DNA of 64,000 nt from Mycolicibacterium goodii. GTDB lineage: Bacteria > Actinomycetota > Actinomycetes > Mycobacteriales > Mycobacteriaceae. The translations under genes and the position numbers were made by a program. The stretch spans positions 806,001 through 870,000 of the forward strand of contig NZ_CP012150.1 of the NCBI RefSeq assembly GCF_001187505.1. Direction: 5' to 3'. This document shows positions 59,086 through 64,000 of this stretch, piece by piece. The number at the start of each line of letters is the position of its first letter. The stretch's first letter is position 1. Below the pieces are notes generated by a model. That model searched no databases, had not been told where the DNA came from, and saw only the letters and a list, made by a program, of their open reading frames with translations.

Positions 59086-60141
59086 TCAGGCCGCCATGTG
59101 CGGCCGCATCCGGGGGCAACCGCAGGTGGTTCCGATGCGCAGTTGATGGGCGCGCAGCACCGACTGGTAGGAGCCGCCTGCCCCTTCGATGCGTCGGGTC
59201 AGCAGTTCGATCGACTGCTCGGCCATCTCACGCCGCGGCTGGTTGACCGTGGTGAGCTCCAGCAGCGGACCGGGGTAGAGCCCGTCGAAACCCGTGACGG
59301 CGACGTCGTCGGGAACGTTGAGGGAGCGTTCCCGCAGGGCGCTGATGGCGCCGAGCGCGATGACGTCGCTGCCGCACACGATCACCCGCGGCAGCGATTT
59401 GCGCGCCAGCACCTGCCCGACGGCCTCGTAGCCGCCGCGCTCGCTGAGGTAGGTGCTGATGCGTTGCGACGCCACGGTCCGGATGCCGTGTGACTCGGCG
59501 GTGCGGATGAATCCCTCTTCACGCGCGGCCGACGCACTCGACGTGCGGGGACCGACGACGGTGACGATGTCCTGGTAGCCATGGGCGACAACGTGTTCCA
59601 TCATCTCCGAGGCCGCGGCGCGGTCGTCGATGCCGACGAAATCGGCGTCGACGCGCTGGATCCGCCGCGACAGCTGCACCAGCGGGATGTGCGCGCTGCG
59701 CAGCGCGCGGATCACCTCACCGTCGTCGGGGTGCAGCACCGTGATCACGACCCCGTCGACCTGCCGGGCGATCATAGTGTCGACGATCGACCGCAGCGTC
59801 TGCGGGTCCTCCTGCGTGTGCGCGAGGAACACCTCGTAGCCGCGGGCCCGCGCGGCGTCGATCGTGCCCGCCGCGATCTCGGTGTAGAAGGGGTTGGCGA
59901 TATCGGTCAGGATCAGCCCGATCACCCGCGTCTGGTGTGACCGGAGCCGGTCCGCGCGCGCACTGGAGATGTGCCCGAGTTCCTCGGCCACTTCCAGGAT
60001 CTTCGCCCGGGTCTGCTCGGAGACGCCGGCGCGTCCGTTCATGACGTAGGAGACGGTCGCCGGCGAGACGCCGACCGCCCGCGCCACGTCGGCCGCCGAG
60101 ACCCGGGCGGGTCGCTGCCGCCGCGATGGATCTGCTCTCAC
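59086..60141 (-). CDS. LacI-family transcriptional regulator
   Basis: 351 residues. HTH VSAADVARAVGVSPATVSYVMNGRAGVSEQTRAKILEVAEELGH with hinge helix, then a periplasmic-binding-type effector domain (VIGLILTDIANPFYTEIAAG, VDGVVITVLHP, VAVTGFDGLYPGP) and a Cys-containing tail. It faces SMP-30 across 222 bp with inverted operator-like sites, and heads the minus-strand run MFS/dehydrogenase/BKACE. Likely controls both arms; effector unknown. Confidence 0.92.
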   Translation of the reverse strand: MRADPSRRQRPARVSAADVARAVGVSPATVSYVMNGRAGVSEQTRAKILEVAEELGHISSARADRLRSHQTRVIGLILTDIANPFYTEIAAGTIDAARARGYEVFLAHTQEDPQTLRSIVDTMIARQVDGVVITVLHPDDGEVIRALRSAHIPLVQLSRRIQRVDADFVGIDDRAAASEMMEHVVAHGYQDIVTVVGPRTSSASAAREEGFIRTAESHGIRTVASQRISTYLSERGGYEAVGQVLARKSLPRVIVCGSDVIALGAISALRERSLNVPDDVAVTGFDGLYPGPLLELTTVNQPRREMAEQSIELLTRRIEGAGGSYQSVLRAHQLRIGTTCGCPRMRPHMAA

Positions 60142-60196
60142 TGGTCACCTCCCCTGCTGTCGGTGTGGTGCCCCGACGTTAAGTGTGACCCGAATC

Positions 60197-60212
60197 GTTA
60201 AGCAACGTTAAG
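60197..60212. promoter_or_regulatory. operator-like site 1 (LacI regulon)
   Basis: GTTAAGCAACGTTAAG, with an extra half GACGTTAAG at 60175-60183. It lies 56 bp upstream of the lacI-type start. Confidence 0.6.
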
Positions 60213-60318
60213 TGGATCTTGGCCTTACCGCCCCGGACGGGTCCGGCTTTCCGGTGGAAACGGTCCGCAAAACGTGGGAGGCGCCACCCACCGAGGGGCC
60301 GCATGCTCAAGATCACAA

Positions 60319-60334
60319 CTTAACGTTGCTGAAC
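60319..60334. promoter_or_regulatory. operator-like site 2, inverted copy of site 1
   Basis: CTTAACGTTGCTGAAC, the reverse complement of site 1 with one mismatch, 29 bp before the SMP-30 start. Two such sites 107 bp apart would allow looping. Confidence 0.65.
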
Positions 60335-60363
60335 ATCTTCACGCCGCCCTAGCGTTCACCCCC

Positions 60364-61266
60364 ATGGGAACCGCGATCAACCGCGACTACTCGATCAGCG
60401 TCGTCGCCGATCTCAAGACCACCCTCGGCGAGGGACCGCTGTGGGATACCGAGCAGCAGTTGCTGTACTGGCTCGACAGCGCCGACGGGCGCATCTTCCG
60501 TGCGACCGCTGCGGGTTCGGACATCCGGGCATGGGACGTGCGGGAGAAGATCGGCTCGATGGCGCTGTACCGCGATGGTTCAGCCGCGCTCGCCGCACTC
60601 GAAAATGGTTTGTGGCGAGTCGATTTCGCGACCGGTGAGCTGACCGAAGTGCTGGAGGTGGAGCGCGACCTGCCCAGCAACCGGCTCAACGACGGCAAGG
60701 TCGACCAGCGCGGCCGGTTCGTGTTCGGGTCGATGGACACTCTCGAGGAGTCCCGCAGCGGCAAGCTGTACAGCTTCAGCCCCGACGGCACCCTGCAGAT
60801 CCTCGACGACGGCATCACGGTCTCCAACGGTCCGTGCTGGAGCCCAGACGGACAGACGCTCTACTTCTGCGACACGTGGACCGGTGAGATCTGGTGCTAC
60901 GAATACGATCTGGACACCGGCAAGGTGTCCAACCGGCGCACGTTCACGCGGGTGGACACCAGCGGCGGCGGTGCCGCCGACGGTGCCACCGTCGATGCCG
61001 AGGGCTACCTGTGGCAGGCGCTGGTGTACGGCGGCAAGATCATCCGCTACGCACCGGACGGCACCGTCGACCATGTCATCGACTTCCCGGTGCGCAAACC
61101 CACCAGCGTGATGTTCGGCGGGCCCGACCTCGACGTCCTCTACGTGACCTCGATGGCGCGTCCGCCGCTGCCGCGGTTCCCCGAGGACGGACAGCTGCGC
61201 GGCTCCCTGTTCGCCATCCACGGCCTCGGCGTGCGCGGCCTCCCCGAACCCCGCTTCGGCGCCTGA
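60364..61266 (+). CDS. SMP-30/gluconolactonase-family lactonase
   Basis: 300 residues, six-bladed propeller. Start ATG 60364. Metal ligands seen: Glu in TTLGEGPLWD, Asn in NRLNDGKVDQRG and VSNGPCWSPDGQTLYFCDTW (Asn and Asp). It opens sugar-acid lactones in sugar oxidation pathways. First gene of the plus arm, followed 25 bp on by an MFS transporter, under the LacI-type regulator. Confidence 0.88.
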   Translation: MGTAINRDYSISVVADLKTTLGEGPLWDTEQQLLYWLDSADGRIFRATAAGSDIRAWDVREKIGSMALYRDGSAALAALENGLWRVDFATGELTEVLEVERDLPSNRLNDGKVDQRGRFVFGSMDTLEESRSGKLYSFSPDGTLQILDDGITVSNGPCWSPDGQTLYFCDTWTGEIWCYEYDLDTGKVSNRRTFTRVDTSGGGAADGATVDAEGYLWQALVYGGKIIRYAPDGTVDHVIDFPVRKPTSVMFGGPDLDVLYVTSMARPPLPRFPEDGQLRGSLFAIHGLGVRGLPEPRFGA

Positions 61267-61291
61267 TCGCCCCTGATTCAAGGACATCGAC

Positions 61292-62623
61292 ATGACAATC
61301 GGCTCGCGCAGGGTCTCGCTGCGTAACACGCACAAGTACTCCTGGATCTCGCTGGGGGTGTGCTGGCTGATCTGGGTGCTGAACGCCTATGACCGCGAGA
61401 TCATCCTGCGCCTGGGCCCCACCATTTCTGAGCATTTCCACTTCAGCCCCGAGACCTGGGGTGCCATCGCGTCACTGATCATGATCTCGCTTGCCGTGCT
61501 GGCCATCCCGGGATCGACGCTCAGCGACCGCTACGGCGGCGGCTGGAAACGCGCCCGCTTCCAGGTTCCGCTCGTGATCGGTTACACCGCACTGTCTTTC
61601 ATCTCCGGACTCAAGGCGGTCAGCTCGCACGCCGCGGCGTTCATCGTGCTGCGGGTCGGGGTCAACCTCGGCGCGGGCTGGGGTGAACCGGTCGGCGTCA
61701 GCAACACCGCCGAGTGGTGGCCCAAGGAGCGCCGCGGTTTCGCGTTGGGTGCCCACCACACCGGCTACCCCGTCGGGTCGCTGCTCAGCGGTCTGTCGGC
61801 GGCCGTCGTTATCGGGACGTTCGGACCCGACAACTGGTCCTATGCCCTGTTCCTCGGCCTGATCATCGCGGTGCCCCTCATGCTGTTCTGGGGCCGGTAT
61901 TCGACCGCGGAGCGCATCAGCACCCTCTACGAGGACATCGCCGCCAAGGGCCTCACCCCGCCCGAGGGTGACGAGGCACGGGCGGCCTCCGGCGGCAAGG
62001 GCCTGATCACGGCGTGCTTCAAGATCCGCAGCATCAACCTGACCGCGCTGACGACGCTGCTCACCCAGGTCGTGTACATGGGCATCAACGTGGTGCTGCC
62101 CGCCTACCTCTACAACGTCGTCGGGCTGTCTTTGGCCGAATCGGCCGGCCTGAGCGTCGTCTTCGCGTTCACCGGCGTGCTGGGGCAGATCCTGTGGCCC
62201 ACACTCTCCGACGTCATCGGCCGCAAGCCCACGATCATGATCTGCGGCATCTGGATGGCCATCAGCGTCGCGTGCTTCTACTTCGCGACGTCGTCGGTGC
62301 TCGTGGTGGTGATCCAGCTGGCGTTCGGTGTGGTCGCCAACGCCGTGTGGCCCATCTACTACGCCGCGGCCTCCGACGCGGCACCCGACGGTGCGGTGTC
62401 GACGGCCAACGGCATCATCACCACGGCCATGTTCATCGGTGGCGGTATCGCGCCGCTGCTCATGGGCAGGCTGATCGCCGTCGGCGGCGGCTGGGAGGCA
62501 CACCGCGGCTACATCATCTGCTTCTTCGTGATGTCGGCCTGCGCGCTGGCCGGCGCGCTGCTCCAGATCTTCCTGCGCCGCCCGGCCGTCGAGGAAGAGG
62601 AGCCCGTGCTCGCGTCTTCGTGA
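61292..62623 (+). CDS. MFS transporter
   Basis: 443 residues, 12 helices. Seen: WVLNAYDREIILRLGPTISEHFHFSPETWG at the start, RYGGGWKRARFQV (motif A-like loop), and GINVVLPAYLYNVVGLSLAESAGLSVVFAFTGVLGQILWPTLSDVIGRKP in the second half. Likely imports the sugar acid or lactone handled by the SMP-30 enzyme. Substrate cannot be told. The convergent type VII cluster begins 20 bp beyond. Confidence 0.86.
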   Translation: MTIGSRRVSLRNTHKYSWISLGVCWLIWVLNAYDREIILRLGPTISEHFHFSPETWGAIASLIMISLAVLAIPGSTLSDRYGGGWKRARFQVPLVIGYTALSFISGLKAVSSHAAAFIVLRVGVNLGAGWGEPVGVSNTAEWWPKERRGFALGAHHTGYPVGSLLSGLSAAVVIGTFGPDNWSYALFLGLIIAVPLMLFWGRYSTAERISTLYEDIAAKGLTPPEGDEARAASGGKGLITACFKIRSINLTALTTLLTQVVYMGINVVLPAYLYNVVGLSLAESAGLSVVFAFTGVLGQILWPTLSDVIGRKPTIMICGIWMAISVACFYFATSSVLVVVIQLAFGVVANAVWPIYYAAASDAAPDGAVSTANGIITTAMFIGGGIAPLLMGRLIAVGGGWEAHRGYIICFFVMSACALAGALLQIFLRRPAVEEEEPVLASS

Positions 62624-62643
62624 CCTCTGGCGCGCGTGAGCGA

Positions 62644-62958
62644 TCAGTCCGTTACTCCGACGGAACTGTCGAGAGCTCCGCCCGCTTCGTGATCCTGGCG
62701 TTCGTAGACATCGGCGGCCGTACGCAGCCGGTCGCGGAGGTCGGTCAGATCGGTACGCAACCGTTCAGCCTGCGAGTGGGCAATTCCCACGAACTTCGCA
62801 AAACCTGGTGTGCCGGCTTCCTTCCACGCCGTTGTCTGACCCGAGATCCCGTCGGCCATCGCCTTACGGCTCGAAGAAGCCTCGTGTGCAACCACGTCCA
62901 TCTGGTCCGCGGAGCGGCGCACCTCGGCCGGTGTCACATGAAGTTCAGAATTCGTCAT
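62644..62958 (-). CDS. EspC/WXG-like small type VII secretion protein
   Basis: 104 residues from ATG 62958 (MTNSELHVTPAEVRRSADQM), two helices joined at a W45-containing turn and closing with YERQD (85-89), the YxxxD/E export signal. Overlaps the lipoprotein stop region by 4 bp, last gene of the minus-strand cluster entering from the right edge. A second, independent type VII-associated set after that at 35.2 kb. Confidence 0.75.
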   Translation of the reverse strand: MTNSELHVTPAEVRRSADQMDVVAHEASSSRKAMADGISGQTTAWKEAGTPGFAKFVGIAHSQAERLRTDLTDLRDRLRTAADVYERQDHEAGGALDSSVGVTD

Positions 62959-63584
62959 GATCCGGCCCTGCCTGTCGTTCGGGTGGGAACAGGTCCTGTT
63001 GTGGGCGGCAAGGGCGGCGGCGCGGGCGTAGCGGTGGCGGCCGAACGGCGGCACTCGATCCTTCCGGCAATAACCGACGCTTCCGCAGTCCCGAATACAA
63101 GTGTTCGCCCGTCGTCGCTGCTGAACCGGACGTCGTGATTCCGACTGGCGTTCGCCATCACCGTGACGGTTCCCAGACCGGACTCCCTGGTCAGCCTCTC
63201 CACTACCGGGAATGCCGCTGCCCACTCGTCATCGGTGAGTGGGGTATCTGAAATGAGATTCTGTGTACCCAGCGAAACGCCGCGGAGGCCACTTTCTTTC
63301 TGTACACACCCTGATCGAGATTCTTCGCGGTTCCACCGCCAGGGTTGGGTCGCCGGTGCAATTCGGGAAACTTCATCACGCACCAGCCCCATCAGGTCCA
63401 ACATTTCAATCCTGGACTGCTCAATATCCGGGAGATCGGTCAAGTTGGCCACGGGAACATCCTCATTCAGAATCGGCGAGTCATATCCGCCATCGCCGTT
63501 ACTACCACCGCATGCTGCGGCCACCATCAGGACCACACACGCCATTGCGCCTCGGATCCGTCTTGACGGGGTGTGTTTCGTCAA
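62955..63584 (-). CDS. LppA-like lipoprotein
   Basis: 209 residues. Signal IRGAMACVVLMVAAAC with the lipobox Cys about 25, a Gly-rich linker, then the folded part IEQSRIEMLDLMGLVRDEVSRIAPATQPWRWNREESRSGC, which fits the mycobacterial LppA/LppB-type family (assignment from memory), and a Pro-rich end. It overlaps the neighbouring genes by 4 bp on both sides, so all three are co-translated. Envelope role in the same secretion cluster is inferred. Confidence 0.72.
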   Translation of the reverse strand: MTKHTPSRRIRGAMACVVLMVAAACGGSNGDGGYDSPILNEDVPVANLTDLPDIEQSRIEMLDLMGLVRDEVSRIAPATQPWRWNREESRSGCVQKESGLRGVSLGTQNLISDTPLTDDEWAAAFPVVERLTRESGLGTVTVMANASRNHDVRFSSDDGRTLVFGTAEASVIAGRIECRRSAATATPAPPPLPPTTGPVPTRTTGRAGS

Positions 63585-64000
63585 CGCACCAACCTGTCCT
63601 CTCCATTCGGGCCCGGGACATCCGCAAGCCCTGCGGCGATCACCGCGAGGTTGTATGCAGGAGTTCTCAACACCTTCTCACCACTCGGTAGTTCGACCGG
63701 ACGCGGGTAATCCGCGTGAGCCACCGCCCCCTGGCGTGATACTCCATCCGGTGTCACAGCAGCGTCCGCAGACAACTGTTCCAACGGGAGCGTCAAGGGG
63801 TTGGGCCCGAACTGGCCAAGATCCCCCGCTGATGGCAGCGGTATGCCATTCCACATGGGATCACCAGAAATCGGGTCACCCGGCGCTGACATCACAAATG
63901 CATGGCCGTCGGCGAGAAACATGTCTGACTCGTCTCGGATCGGCGCCAGAACCTCGATTGGCACCCCTCGCGGAGTGATGTAGGTCTCGGTTGAGTCAGT
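63581..64000 (-). CDS. unknown protein of the type VII cluster, C-terminal part (5' end outside)
   Basis: The minus phase is open to the right edge, so at least 139 residues are the C-terminus of a larger protein. Seen: TYITPRGVPIEVLAPIRDESDMFLADGHAFVM, then PLPSAGDLGQFGPNPLTLPLEQLSADAAVTPDGVS and a basic end. No motif recognised; in such clusters the long gene is usually the helical secretion partner or an effector. Overlaps the lipoprotein gene by 4 bp. Confidence 0.6.
   Translation of the reverse strand, partial: TDSTETYITPRGVPIEVLAPIRDESDMFLADGHAFVMSAPGDPISGDPMWNGIPLPSAGDLGQFGPNPLTLPLEQLSADAAVTPDGVSRQGAVAHADYPRPVELPSGEKVLRTPAYNLAVIAAGLADVPGPNGEDRLVR

Overview
The window is high-GC actinobacterial DNA from a Mycolicibacterium close to M. 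smegmatis. A lpqH (19-kDa antigen) gene, an SGNH esterase that looks nearly identical to the M. smegmatis acyltransferase MsAcT as I remember it, and long runs syntenic with M. tuberculosis Rv3752c-Rv3763 and Rv3772-Rv3789 all point there. These comparisons are from memory; nothing was searched.

Left part (1-12.9 kb): the end of an aldehyde dehydrogenase, a DhmA-type haloalkane dehalogenase, lpqH, the MsAcT-like esterase and a penicillin-binding lipoprotein. Facing them is a minus-strand B12 diol/glycerol dehydratase set (fused large+medium subunit, small subunit, Hsp70-like reactivase) behind a WS/DGAT acyltransferase. An alpha-dioxygenase-like heme peroxidase follows. At 13.1-14.1 kb lies a compact module of unknown genes.

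Core block (14.3-34 kb): tRNA-Ser(CGA), tadA and its partner, tyrA, a ProXVWZ osmolyte importer ending in a glycolipid-binding-domain gene, FadE36-like and histidine-phosphatase genes, an SDR, and an HxlR regulator facing two tandem imine-reductase-family genes plus an alkyl sulfatase. Then come tRNA-Arg(ACG), tRNA-Ser(GCU), the aromatic aminotransferase pat/hisC2, echA21 and a cutinase broken by a one-base frameshift in its signal peptide.

Accessory block (34.3-44.3 kb): (i) a type VII secretion cassette, EspC-like gene + WXG-type polymorphic toxin + DUF4926-like putative immunity gene, with overlapping genes and a 19-bp palindrome upstream; (ii) a 6.2-kb integrated element in tRNA-Ser(UGA), bounded by 62-bp repeats, with tyrosine integrase, HUH rolling-circle Rep, Pra-like protein and small membrane protein, carrying a BglII-like endonuclease beside an MT-A70 adenine methyltransferase. 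It resembles a reduced actinomycete integrative element that lacks a full FtsK-like transfer gene.

Right part (44.3-64 kb): MarR regulator, quinone oxidoreductase, a class-V aminotransferase relative lacking its PLP lysine, and the galactan cell-wall group (Rv3779-like membrane protein, proteasome activator bpa, wzt, glfT1, wzm, later gtrA). A LacI-family regulator with inverted operator-like sites sits between two catabolic arms (SMP-30 lactonase + MFS; MFS + ketopantoate-reductase-like + BKACE). The window ends in a second type VII-associated cluster cut by the edge.
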